From CAZWSX01 sp964636985 (lineage in GTDB: Bacteria > Planctomycetota > Planctomycetia > Pirellulales > Pirellulaceae), in assembly GCA_964636985.1 (NCBI GenBank), contig CAZWSX010000013.1, positions 1 through 64,000 of the forward strand: 64,000 nt of DNA, in the 5' to 3' direction. The position numbers and the translations under genes were made by a program. This document shows, in pieces, positions 9,007 to 17,870 of this stretch (position 1 is the stretch's first letter; each line of letters starts with the position of its first letter). The notes under the pieces are model-generated. The model saw nothing but the letters and a program-made list of their open reading frames with translations, was not told the DNA's origin and did no database searches.

Positions 9007-10593
9007 CTACGCTCGCCGGCCGCTTTCGATGTTCAGTTGCTCGCAGGCTTCCTCATAGCCTGGGGCGACCTTGCCGAACTCGCTCGCTGTTACGCGGGCC
9101 AGGGCGATCAAGTGGCGGTTGCGGAACGCCGGGCGGCTGGCGTTGTACTCTTCCCGCACCGTGCGGAAGTATTTTTCCGCGTGCAGCGCGCCATCTTCGC
9201 TGGTCGCGAAGCCCGCGAACGTCGAGAAGAGATTGCCAGTAGCGTGCCCCGCTTCCAGGTAACGGAGCGTCGCGGCACACGCGAGTTCCTGTTCGTTGGC
9301 GCGAATTGCGTCTTGAACTTCGCCCAATTCTCGACAGATTTCCGGACCATCGAGCCCCTTGCGGCCATCAATGGTCGCTAGCGCGTCCGCCGTGGGACGC
9401 GCCTTCCAGTTGGCAAAGTCGCCGCCGCGCTGGGTCCGGTCCAGCGCCACTTGATAGGCCGACAGGATTGTCGCGATCATCGCGTGGCGATCGCCGCCGT
9501 AGCGAGCAATGTTCCGCCAGGCGTTGGCCGAGTCGCTGGCGTGAACGCCAATCGAATCGCCGTGCACGCTTCCGGCGGGCTTACCGGGCTGGATCTGATT
9601 CCCCTGCCGGCCCACATCGCGAAGGACCAGTTGGTTGGCCGCGAGCGAGACTGCTTCGCCAATCGCGTCGGGTGCGAAACCTTCGGCCAAGGCCGCGCCC
9701 ACGGCATCAGCCGCTTGCGATGGCGTCGCCGTGAAGAGCATCTCGACAAACTTGTCGAGCGTCGCGTCGTCCATCGTCTTGGTCCCGACCGTGCGGCCGA
9801 TCAGCTTGTGCTGGTCGAGCGTCTTGGGGAGCATCGATCGAAGCTCGGTGAAATACTTCGCCGTGTGCTCTTCGTTCCTTAAACAATACCGTAGCGACTG
9901 TCGTAGCAGCGCGTGAGCTTGCTCGGGACCGACCAGCGAAACCATGTCCCAACTGCGGTGGACCAGCACAACCCGGTGGACTTCGGCCCCGTCTTCCACG
10001 ACCGAAAGGCAATCGGACAACAGCGTCTCTGGCGACCGCTTGGCTGCGGCGGCGAAAGCGGCCTCGGCCTGGTCGCGTTGACGATCCCGCACGAGCTGTC
10101 GCAGGTTTTCGCCACTGTCGCTCGAGGGGAACTCTCCGCCAGCAACGGGGCGCAACGCTGGATTTTCGGCGGCATGGGTATCGGCCAGGCGCGAGCTGTT
10201 GCGGTACAGGACCTTCAAAACAGGCAGCGCCTTACGTGCATCCTGCGTGTAGTCGGCGAGGTCTAGCGTCGGCTTCAGGGCCATCAGCGTGTGGAAGCCG
10301 ATGTAGTCCTCGCCGCCGAACGCACTCGCATTGGCCAAGGCCGCGGCGGCCACAATGTCCGACAGGGCAACGCCGCCGCGGATCTTCTCGATCACCGCGG
10401 GAAGCATTTTCTCGGGCGACGACTGCTGGAGCAGATCGACCAGCGGTTGGCGGGCACCAAAATCGAGTCGCTCATCGCCACCCTCGTTGGCGAAAGCGAA
10501 GGACGTGAGGTCGGTCGCCAGGGCGGTACCTACGCTGGCGGCGATCATCCCATGACTGAGGTCCGATAGAAATCGGCGGCGGGAACGGGACAT
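9007..10593 (-). CDS. Tat-exported helical protein of unknown function
   Basis: 528 residues with a twin-arginine signal (SRSRRRFLSDLSHG followed by a hydrophobic stretch to about residue 35), implying folding or cofactor loading before export. The body is almost all helical, with conserved-looking patches rich in His, Asp and Gly (GEDYIGFHTLMALKP at about 93-107; VHGDSIGVHASDSANAWRN near 350). Those His/Asp patches could bind a metal or cofactor, but I cannot assign a family. It stands alone, with 5' flanking DNA shared only with a small orphan gene. The function is left open. Confidence 0.72.
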   Translation of the reverse strand: MSRSRRRFLSDLSHGMIAASVGTALATDLTSFAFANEGGDERLDFGARQPLVDLLQQSSPEKMLPAVIEKIRGGVALSDIVAAAALANASAFGGEDYIGFHTLMALKPTLDLADYTQDARKALPVLKVLYRNSSRLADTHAAENPALRPVAGGEFPSSDSGENLRQLVRDRQRDQAEAAFAAAAKRSPETLLSDCLSVVEDGAEVHRVVLVHRSWDMVSLVGPEQAHALLRQSLRYCLRNEEHTAKYFTELRSMLPKTLDQHKLIGRTVGTKTMDDATLDKFVEMLFTATPSQAADAVGAALAEGFAPDAIGEAVSLAANQLVLRDVGRQGNQIQPGKPAGSVHGDSIGVHASDSANAWRNIARYGGDRHAMIATILSAYQVALDRTQRGGDFANWKARPTADALATIDGRKGLDGPEICRELGEVQDAIRANEQELACAATLRYLEAGHATGNLFSTFAGFATSEDGALHAEKYFRTVREEYNASRPAFRNRHLIALARVTASEFGKVAPGYEEACEQLNIESGRRA

Positions 10594-10772
10594 GGCAGGC
10601 TCACTTTCAAAAGGTGGGAGAGAAACCGACTGCCCAGGCTGTCAGTATCGCACCATCGCGATGCCGCAACAATTGAAAAATCCCAAACATAGCGGGGTAG
10701 GGGAGAGGTCAATCAAATAGACGTTGGAACAGGGATACGCCCGCGCGTACTTCGTTGGATGCGTGCCTTGTC

Positions 10773-10946
10773 CTAACGAATCCGGTCGGCCATTGCTTTC
10801 AAGATTTCGCAAAGTTCATCGAGTTCATGAGCGTTAAGTTCCACAGGGTCTCCGAATCTCGTGATGCACTTAAGATGCACGGACGATTCGCCATCTACCC
10901 AGATGGAAATATCTCTATCACTTAAGAATACAACTTCGTTGTTCAT
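10773..10946 (-). CDS. Small orphan protein, 57 residues
   Basis: An open reading frame of 57 codons from ATG at 10944-10946 to TAG at 10773-10775. It begins MNNEVVFLSDRDISIWVDGE and ends with an acidic amphipathic helix, ELDELCEILKAMADRIR. The composition (alternating beta-like and helical segments, no strings of rare residues) looks like a real small alpha/beta protein rather than noise. It is AT-richer than its neighbours. No family is recognised. It lies in the gap between the Tat protein and the FtsK gene, on the same strand as both, with about 140 bp to the FtsK stop. Confidence 0.55.
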   Translation of the reverse strand: MNNEVVFLSDRDISIWVDGESSVHLKCITRFGDPVELNAHELDELCEILKAMADRIR

Positions 10947-11083
10947 TGAACTGCAACTATTCCGCGAGAGGCCTCGCCTCGAAGGATCCCGCTAAGACTT
11001 TCAGCACCACAGCTGATTGTCGTCGCTACGCAGGTCTGTCATAAGAACACTTACGCAACTCCGCCAATGGTCGCCCTGAACGA

Positions 11084-14000
11084 TTAGCTCTTCTTCGCCG
11101 CCCGTTTCCCAGCCGGCGCACTCTTCGAACTCCGCTGCTCTCCCACCCATTCCAGCCACGCATCGCTCGGTAAACCGTACGGGCGGAACTTCTCGGCCTG
11201 CCCTTGCTCTTCACTGAATCGAAGAGCAAAGTGGGCGCCTAGTTTCGCAGCGGCTGGGCTGTCCATCAGATTGCTGGAGTCGTTGTTGCTCATCTGAAAG
11301 AGAGCCCGCGTTTCGAAATCGCGGATCGACGCTCGTTCCACCCAGCGCGTGAGGTTCGAGTACGAATCGACCCACGCCAGCGTGTGAACTCCGAGTGCAG
11401 GTCCCTCGCGGAGGATCGTCGCCAAACGCTTGCCGGCGTCGACGGCGGCATCGTCGTCGTCGAAGCTGCCGAACGACATCTCGTCGCCACGCTTGAGATC
11501 GCGGAACCGCGTCAGATTGTGGACCACCAGAAACAGCGGTTCGCTCGAAACGTCGCCTGCGGCCAAACGGCGATCGACCTCGTCGGCAATCGCGTTCACG
11601 GCAGCGGCCGCGTCGCGCGTCGAGATCCGTTTGCACGAGGGCCCAACGGCCGACACCAGTTTCTGCCAGAACCCAGCCTCGGCGGCGTCGGGTCGGACGC
11701 CATCGAGAATCGTGAACCGCGCGAGCGAATGATCGCCTGAGCCGTTCTTTCCGTTTCCTTCCGAATGATTGACGGGCTCACCAGTGGATTGCGCGTCGAG
11801 CGCGATGATCGCGTTGGCCAGAATGCCGAGCGCCAGTTCTTCCTGCTGGCCAATCACTAGCAAATTCGCGCCGCTTTGGCGGCGGAAGATCATCTCGGGC
11901 GGGTCTTTAATGGCGACCGCCGAGCCCAGCCACATCCGCGGCGACAGGACTGCATTCGCCGAAGGAACCGATGCCAAGGCCGCGCGGAGCAAATGGTTTT
12001 CCGCGGGATCAGCGGCGGCGTTCCCTTCGAAGACCGTCGGCGGCGGCAAGGCGATGTTTTGCGCCTTTGCCTTTTCGGCCACCCGACGCAAATAGTCTTC
12101 CCGCTGATGATCCGACAGCCACACAATTTGAAACGGATGGTTTCCCTCGAACATCCCGTTGGCATCGTTGTAGATCGCCTCGCCGGGCCGATTGAGCAAA
12201 CGCGCGGCGGTATTGTCTTCACTCAAGATCAAGTGCGCATCGGACTCGCTGCACTGCAAGGCAATCCGCACCGCCATCTGGCCGATGGTCGCCCGGGCAA
12301 GTGAGTAAGCTCCCGCCAATGTTTGCGAACCCAGCAGCACGTGAATGCCAAACGCCCGGCCTTGGCGAATCAACCGGTCGAGGAGGAGCGAGGCCTCGTG
12401 CGAGATCTTATCGTCGCTGGTAAAGAACTCCTGAAACTCGTCGATGATCAGCATCATCCGCGGCAGATCCGCATCGGGAACAGCGGCCCGATAACCCTTC
12501 ACGTCCTGCGCGCCCACCTTGCGGAACATATCGCCACGACGCTGGAGTTCCAGATCCAGCCGTTGCAGCACGCTCAAGCCGAACTCCCGTTCGCTCTCGA
12601 TGGCGATCACTCGCGCATGCGGCAAACCATGCGCTGCGTACGCTTTGAACTCGACCCCTTTTTTGAAGTCGATCAGGAAAAACTGCAACTCCGTCGGCGC
12701 ATAGCAGAGCGCCAGATTGGTGATCATCGCATTGAGCAGCGTCGACTTACCCGAGCCGGTCTTCCCGGCGATCAACACGTGCTGCGAAGTTCCCGACCCG
12801 AGCCGCATGTACTGGAGCTTTTTCGCGCCTGCGCGGCCCAGCGGCACGTCGATCCCCTTGCGGCTATCGAGTGTCCACCACTGCTCGACCGGCGGCGTGA
12901 CCGTTTCGAACGGCACTTCGACTCGCGATGCTTCCTTGGCCATCTTGCCGACGGCGCGAATGATCTCCGTCACCTTGTTGTCGTCGGGCGGAGCCTCACA
13001 GACCAGCGGCAGGTCCTTCAGCGCAGGATCCTTCCACTCGAAACGGTTGAGCTCTGCGTTCCAAACTAGCGTCGTCGCGGCGGCTTCCAGTTCGCTCAGT
13101 TCGAAATTGCGAGGCACACGGTGCTTCGTGTCGACGCCGATCAGTGTGTAAACGCCGCAACGTGCGCCGCTGGTGGCAATACTGACCAGCCGCCGGGCCG
13201 CTTCGTCCGAAAAATTGGCCGGGAAGTTGGCGATCACCAAGATGTGAAACGGCTCGGCTACTTCGCCAGCCGAACGGTTGTATTCCAGAATCGACGCGAA
13301 TTCGTTCCGTAAATACTTCTGGATCACGTTCTCCATGTGCTCGGTCAAATCGGCGAGCCGCTGATTGATGTGGGTCGACTCGGTCCAAATGCGGTTGGTG
13401 ACCAGCTTCTCGTCGTAGTCGGCCAGGTGCATGAAGGCGGAGAAGTTTTTACCTAGGCCAACGGGGTCGATGATCGTGAAGCGGACTTTTCCCGGCGGGA
13501 ACGCCGTGAGCAAGCGGAGCATCACGTTCTGAATCGCCCGCGAGGCGGCATCGCGTCCCTCCTCGGTCGATTCGAAGAGCAGCGAAGGCGCCTCGGGGTA
13601 CGAAACCACGGCCGGAATCGCAAACGACGGCTGCGGCATTTGCAGCCCATGGGCCGTGGGAATGCCTCCCGCCAGCCGATCGATGCGGAACTCGTACTCG
13701 CCAAACGCCAGCGCCGGCAAATCGACGGCGGGGCTATCGGCGGTTGCTTTACCCCGCGCGATTGCCAGCGGGATCTGCTCGGGCTCGATGGCGTCCCACT
13801 TAGGAAAAGTCATTTGGCAGAACTGCTGCATCTCGCCGATTTCTTTTTCGAAGGCGGCCACGCCTTCTGCCCACTTCGAGGCCAGCGCGTTCCACTCACT
13901 TTCGAAGGCCGCGCGATCGGCTGCCCGGCGGGTCATGTGACGTTCGTAGAGATCGCCGTAGTAGGTGCGAAACTCGTTTTCCAGCGTCGCAATCTGCTGA

Positions 14001-15094
14001 GGCGATTTTTCGTCGATATCGTGGAGCTGCCGCTCGCACGAGTCCTCGAGCACGCGCCGCCGCTGGACCAGTTCGCCTGTCGCTTTGGCGATCCGCTCCT
14101 CGCGTTTGGCTTCCTGCTGTTTGCGAATGGTCTCGAGTTCCTCCTGCGCAGCGGCGATCTCGTTATCGCGCTGCACTGAGGCCTTGGCCCGCGCTAGTTT
14201 CGACTCCTCCTTAGACGATTGTTTGGCGGCGGTGATCTTAGCCGTGGTAATCGCCACTTGCTGACGGAAGGCGGGAACTCCGCGAAGCGTCTGGCTTCGG
14301 GCGAGCGGCCTGGCGATGGCCCGCGCTCCGAAACCCGCTACGACAGCCGTACCCACAACCACGGCCCCAATGGTGATGGGATGGAATGGCAGCAGAAACC
14401 ACGCCACGGCAAGTCCCACGATGCCGCCGAGAATCGACAACAAGAACGGCCAACCGTCGGCAATGAAACGAGCGGCCGGCGCTTGGTTCAACCGGATCAA
14501 GCACGCCCGAGCGAGTTGATAATCGGCTGCCGCCTCGTCCAACAACTGCTGCTTTGGCACAGCGCGCGATGCAGGCGGGGCCTTCAACTCTCCCGGGGGC
14601 CACGTTCCTTGTCGCTCCACCACCTTGCGGGCCTCGGCGACGAGCGTTTGGAGTTCCGCGGTGCGGGCCTCGATCAGCCCTCGGAACTCGCCGTAATCGG
14701 ACTTTGCAGACTTGTCGACCTCCTCAAATTGCAGCAGGGCTTTCTTCTGCCGCTGCTGCGACAGGTACTCGGCATTCTCGACCGCAGTGGCTTCCTTGCG
14801 TTTGGCCTCCGCGCGAATCTGCCGTTCCTGTTGGCCCAGCGTAAACCCTTCGCTCTCGTACCGAACGTAGATCCGCTCGCGCGATTCGCGCATCGTCGTC
14901 GTGAGCTTGGCATGAGCGATTTCGAATTCGCGAATCGCCCGCTCGCGCGCTTGGTGGTAATCGGCGGTGGCCTTTTCGATCCGTTCGGCCTGGCGGGCGC
15001 TGATTTCGACTTCGCCGGCGGCGCGGACGCTCACCAGCTTGGTGAGCTGCTCGATGAGTTCGCGCTGTCGTTGCGTAGTGAGTGGAGAGTTCAT
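11084..15094 (-). CDS. FtsK/SpoIIIE-type ATPase, EssC/EccC-like (type VII secretion)
   Basis: 1336 residues. Residues 1-165 are a long charged coiled coil, two membrane helices lie at about 215-235 and 239-257, and a second coiled coil spans about 280-420. Three FtsK-like domains follow. The first (about 500-700) has no Walker A; the second (about 745-960) has Walker A GKTGSGKST (777-785) and Walker B MMLIIDEF (D885, E886); the third (about 1050-1300) has a degenerate loop (IGQQEELALG). This membrane-plus-three-ATPase layout is that of EccC/EssC motors that bind WXG100 substrates, unlike the single-motor DNA translocase FtsK. It is the last gene of a five-gene unit with WXG100-like genes. No FHA domain is seen. 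Confidence 0.85.
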   Translation of the reverse strand: MNSPLTTQRQRELIEQLTKLVSVRAAGEVEISARQAERIEKATADYHQARERAIREFEIAHAKLTTTMRESRERIYVRYESEGFTLGQQERQIRAEAKRKEATAVENAEYLSQQRQKKALLQFEEVDKSAKSDYGEFRGLIEARTAELQTLVAEARKVVERQGTWPPGELKAPPASRAVPKQQLLDEAAADYQLARACLIRLNQAPAARFIADGWPFLLSILGGIVGLAVAWFLLPFHPITIGAVVVGTAVVAGFGARAIARPLARSQTLRGVPAFRQQVAITTAKITAAKQSSKEESKLARAKASVQRDNEIAAAQEELETIRKQQEAKREERIAKATGELVQRRRVLEDSCERQLHDIDEKSPQQIATLENEFRTYYGDLYERHMTRRAADRAAFESEWNALASKWAEGVAAFEKEIGEMQQFCQMTFPKWDAIEPEQIPLAIARGKATADSPAVDLPALAFGEYEFRIDRLAGGIPTAHGLQMPQPSFAIPAVVSYPEAPSLLFESTEEGRDAASRAIQNVMLRLLTAFPPGKVRFTIIDPVGLGKNFSAFMHLADYDEKLVTNRIWTESTHINQRLADLTEHMENVIQKYLRNEFASILEYNRSAGEVAEPFHILVIANFPANFSDEAARRLVSIATSGARCGVYTLIGVDTKHRVPRNFELSELEAAATTLVWNAELNRFEWKDPALKDLPLVCEAPPDDNKVTEIIRAVGKMAKEASRVEVPFETVTPPVEQWWTLDSRKGIDVPLGRAGAKKLQYMRLGSGTSQHVLIAGKTGSGKSTLLNAMITNLALCYAPTELQFFLIDFKKGVEFKAYAAHGLPHARVIAIESEREFGLSVLQRLDLELQRRGDMFRKVGAQDVKGYRAAVPDADLPRMMLIIDEFQEFFTSDDKISHEASLLLDRLIRQGRAFGIHVLLGSQTLAGAYSLARATIGQMAVRIALQCSESDAHLILSEDNTAARLLNRPGEAIYNDANGMFEGNHPFQIVWLSDHQREDYLRRVAEKAKAQNIALPPPTVFEGNAAADPAENHLLRAALASVPSANAVLSPRMWLGSAVAIKDPPEMIFRRQSGANLLVIGQQEELALGILANAIIALDAQSTGEPVNHSEGNGKNGSGDHSLARFTILDGVRPDAAEAGFWQKLVSAVGPSCKRISTRDAAAAVNAIADEVDRRLAAGDVSSEPLFLVVHNLTRFRDLKRGDEMSFGSFDDDDAAVDAGKRLATILREGPALGVHTLAWVDSYSNLTRWVERASIRDFETRALFQMSNNDSSNLMDSPAAAKLGAHFALRFSEEQGQAEKFRPYGLPSDAWLEWVGEQRSSKSAPAGKRAAKKS

Positions 15095-15165
15095 TAGTCC
15101 GGCGTAACGCAGGTATCCTGAGGCTTCGTGCGGCTGGTGCGCCGAGCTTGTGTTTGTTTTTCGCT

Positions 15166-15402
15166 TTACGATTCGGTCTGGTCGCTCAAGTCGCGTTCGG
15201 CGGTATCCAAAACCTCCGACAACCGCTGCACAGCGGCGATCACCCCTTGGAGTTTATCGGGAATAGGCCGTAAGTGGACCTCTTCGAATTTTCGGGCATT
15301 GTCGTCATGCCAATGCTCTTTCGTCTCGCGCCAACGCTGCTTCAAAGTCGCCAGTGCGTTGGCGATCCGCCCTAAACCGCTATTGAGATCGCAAATGCGC
15401 AT
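15166..15402 (-). CDS. Small WXG100-like helical hairpin protein (W-x-D variant)
   Basis: 78 residues, predicted as two helices with a turn around KEHWHDDNARKFEE. The W-H-D followed by an aromatic (F) nine residues later matches the pattern of the neighbouring WXG100-like protein (W-R-D ... F) and resembles the WXG turn with Asp in place of Gly. It starts 3 bp after the preceding gene's stop and lies 71 bp before the FtsK gene. It is probably a secreted or structural partner of that ATPase. The alternative is an unrelated small coiled-coil protein. Confidence 0.7.
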   Translation of the reverse strand: MRICDLNSGLGRIANALATLKQRWRETKEHWHDDNARKFEEVHLRPIPDKLQGVIAAVQRLSEVLDTAERDLSDQTES

Positions 15403-15405
15403 CGG

Positions 15406-15936
15406 CTACTCCTTGCTGCCAGACGCGGGAGCCGATTCACTACCGCCCGGCGCGGCCTGCTGGATGTACCGATCGAGCGCTGCGATCATCCGTTCGATGT
15501 GAGCGACCGACTGGACGAAGTCCGATTCGAACCAACTCCGGACCTTGGCGACCTGCACCTGGAACTCCATCGTTTCCTTGCCAATTCGTGGTCGCCATCG
15601 CTTGACGGCCACGACCTTTTCCTCGCAAAGCCGCCATCGGCGTTTGCATTTTTCCAGCCGCTTTCGCTCGTCGTGACAATACTTGGTTTGGGTCGCATCA
15701 ATGGTGGCTTCAGCCTTTTGCAAGGCAAGTCGGGCCTCGGCGACCGAGTCGTTGGCTTTCTTCTCTTCCCGCGGCCAATACTGTGCGCGATCGTGCTCGA
15801 TCCACTCCATCGGCCGGCGCCCTTCAAGCTCCAAGGCGACAATCCCCTCCGACACCTCCTCGGCAAACAGCAATAGCGCCGCCTTGAGCTGCCGCAAGGC
15901 TTCGATCGAGCCGACGTTTGCATTGGGTCCAGCCAT
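15406..15936 (-). CDS. Coiled-coil protein of the type VII-like cluster
   Basis: 176 residues, almost wholly helical with long Lys/Arg/Glu-rich stretches (about 80-150) containing C-x5-C-x6-C spacing (YCHDERKRLEKCKRRWRLC). The N-terminus has hydrophobic heptads (LRQLKAALLLFAEEV) and the C-terminus is disordered (GGSESAPASGSKE). Its length and single long helical hairpin resemble LXG/WXG-type or adaptor proteins, but no W-x-G/D turn is certain. Position between two WXG100-like genes suggests it is a substrate, chaperone or structural subunit. Confidence 0.68.
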   Translation of the reverse strand: MAGPNANVGSIEALRQLKAALLLFAEEVSEGIVALELEGRRPMEWIEHDRAQYWPREEKKANDSVAEARLALQKAEATIDATQTKYCHDERKRLEKCKRRWRLCEEKVVAVKRWRPRIGKETMEFQVQVAKVRSWFESDFVQSVAHIERMIAALDRYIQQAAPGGSESAPASGSKE

Positions 15937-15983
15937 AACACCGGTCTAAAAGCGTGACAAAGTAGTGAACGAACAACCAACTA

Positions 15984-16253
15984 CTACGACTGCAAATAGT
16001 CTTCGATGTGCTGAGCCTTGCGAATCAAATACGGCACGTGCTGGTCCGCTTCCTCGGCGAAGCGGAGCAACGTCTTCATGTTGTCCTCAAACTTTTCGGT
16101 GAACTTCTTCTGTTCCTGATCGCGCCAAGTCGCGTTGAGGTTCGACAGCTGATTGGCCAGCGCCTGCGCGCGGTCGCGAAGTTGTGCGTTGAATTTTTTC
16201 AAGGACTGGGCAAACTGCCGCAGTTCCTCGGGATCGACTACAGCTTGTGCCAT
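15984..16253 (-). CDS. WXG100 family protein (ESAT-6-like, W-x-D)
   Basis: 89 residues with the expected WXG100 size and shape: helix (DPEELRQFAQSLKKFNAQLR), turn with LNATWRDQEQKKF, second helix, and a C-terminal KAQHIEDYL tail. The W-R-D turn stands where W-x-G is usual. Such proteins form helical hairpin dimers and are secreted by the EccC/EssC ATPase, often with a C-terminal Y-x3-D/E signal; here the C-terminus offers Y-L-Q-S only. It lies 34 bp after the TPR gene and 47 bp before the coiled-coil gene. Confidence 0.85.
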   Translation of the reverse strand: MAQAVVDPEELRQFAQSLKKFNAQLRDRAQALANQLSNLNATWRDQEQKKFTEKFEDNMKTLLRFAEEADQHVPYLIRKAQHIEDYLQS

Positions 16254-16287
16254 GGGAGCGCTCGTTTTCGAAAAGAAAAGAAGAGAT

Positions 16288-17673
16288 TTAGTTCGTCGCG
16301 ACTTCTCGCATCAAAGCCTGTGCCGACTGGTCGTACGGATCGTTTTTGAGGACTTGGTTCAGGTATCTTCGTGCGAGCTTGTTTAGCCCGCCATCAATGA
16401 CCAGCCTGCTCGCCGCGAGGAGCGCCTTGCGTTTGAGTGTCCATTGGTCCGGCGAGACGGCCGCCTCGGACGCCTGGCGGTAATGCGAAAGGGCCTTGGG
16501 AAAGTCTCCCAGTTCACGGCGGCATTCCCCCAGTTCGAACGCAGCATCGGCCAGGAATTTCGGGTCCCGCACCGCCGCCGCGAAGTGGTCGCAGGCCTCC
16601 GCGGTATCGCCTAGCCTATGCAGTCGCTTGCCCAGTTCGATCTGCAAGTCGGCGCGCTCCGGATAACGTTTGCACCGGGCGATGAAGATATCGGTATCGA
16701 ATTGATCCCGCTCGCGAATGGCCAATTCGTATTCGGCCTTGGTTCCATCGCCTGGTTGTTCGCGCGCTACTTGCCGGGCGACCGCCACCCGCCGTTCGAA
16801 GCGGGCCATTGCGAGGTCCTCCCACATTTCGACAATGCGCGGGTCTTTGCTCGTCGACTCACGGGCCTTGGCGAGCATCTTTTCGGCGTCGTATTCGCGA
16901 CCACGTTCCACATAGAGGGGGGCGAGTTTCAAATAGGCATCAGGCAAGGTCGGCTGCTCGCGAATCGCCTTTTCGAGCCGCTGGATCGGCGTGAGCAAAC
17001 CGTTGTCATCCAGATCGGGATCGCGCGTGTCTCCTTTCTCAGCGGCGAACGGCTGGCCGAATTGCCGTCGTGGTTTGCGCAGCAGTTCCTGAACCGGAGT
17101 GGGGGCCGCGTTATCGAGACTGTTCTGGCATCGGTTCAATGTCACGACCAAATGTGCGGTCGCGTCGGCGACTTCTTCATCATCGGGAAGAAGGTTCACC
17201 AGGGCCGACCAGGCGTCGTACGATTCCTTCCACATCCCCAAACGCTGCCACTGCCGAGCCTCCGCCCGCAGGATGAGCGGAGAGTTCGGCACAAGCTTCC
17301 TCGCCCGCGTGGTCCACAAAATGGCGACCTCGTCGGCCCCCAGCGCGTCGCAAGCGATTCCCAGCGCCCAAAACAGAGCGGCGTTGTAGGAATTGGCTAC
17401 CACCATATCGGGCGCCGCTTTGACGATCGCGTCCCAGTTTTCCTGGTCGACCAGCGCCTTGAGTTTGGCGGGAAGCGAGTTCGAGGGGGCGGGAGACTTG
17501 CCGCGATCTCTGGCATCGATCGCCGCCAAAAACGCGTCGACGTAGTCGAACTGGGCGGGGTCGGCCGCAACACAGGCCGCAAACTCATTCAGCGCGTCGC
17601 TATAGCCGCCCCCAAAGGCGAGACGAATCCCCTCTTCAAAGCGATCGGACATCGTCCGTTGCGAATTCCACAT
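16288..17673 (-). CDS. TPR-repeat protein, first gene of the type VII-like unit
   Basis: 461 residues, all helical, with several TPR units (for example FEEGIRLAFGGGYSDALNEF, YLKLAPLYVERGREYDAEKML, LQIELGKRLHRLGDTAEACDHF, FELGECRRELGDFPKALSHY). There is no signal peptide or membrane segment, so it is a cytoplasmic scaffold. An internal Met (17652) is an alternative start; neither has a clear ribosome binding site. Its operon position before WXG100 and FtsK genes suggests a chaperone or assembly scaffold for the secretion machine, by inference. It is the most 5' gene, so its promoter should lie in 17674-17870. Confidence 0.8.
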   Translation of the reverse strand: MWNSQRTMSDRFEEGIRLAFGGGYSDALNEFAACVAADPAQFDYVDAFLAAIDARDRGKSPAPSNSLPAKLKALVDQENWDAIVKAAPDMVVANSYNAALFWALGIACDALGADEVAILWTTRARKLVPNSPLILRAEARQWQRLGMWKESYDAWSALVNLLPDDEEVADATAHLVVTLNRCQNSLDNAAPTPVQELLRKPRRQFGQPFAAEKGDTRDPDLDDNGLLTPIQRLEKAIREQPTLPDAYLKLAPLYVERGREYDAEKMLAKARESTSKDPRIVEMWEDLAMARFERRVAVARQVAREQPGDGTKAEYELAIRERDQFDTDIFIARCKRYPERADLQIELGKRLHRLGDTAEACDHFAAAVRDPKFLADAAFELGECRRELGDFPKALSHYRQASEAAVSPDQWTLKRKALLAASRLVIDGGLNKLARRYLNQVLKNDPYDQSAQALMREVATN

Positions 17674-17740
17674 GGGCTGTACGAACCATCCCCCAAGTTT
17701 TGCGCCCTGCGAAAGTGTCTATTCATAAGCATACGTGCAG

Positions 17741-17772
17741 CCCCGTAGGCCGGACAATCCTGTCCGGCGGGG
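17741..17772. repeat. Palindromic dispersed-type repeat (GCCGGACA/TGTCCGGC)
   Basis: A perfect 8-bp stem (17749-17756 with 17761-17768) with a 4-nt loop, flanked by CCCC/GGGG that can extend it. A purine-rich tract of GGGGAGA/GGGAGAT units follows (17769-17820). This sits in the gap between the type VII-like unit and the DUF1501 gene and looks like a mobile REP-like palindrome; a terminator function for the DUF1501 gene is possible but no T-run follows. Confidence 0.5.
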
Positions 17773-17870
17773 AGAAGAGAGATGGGGAGAAGGGGTGATT
17801 GGGAGATGGGGAGTAAGGAAGCGTTTGTCTCAAAATGCTCCCCTTTTCCTTCAACTGCCTTTCTTTGACA

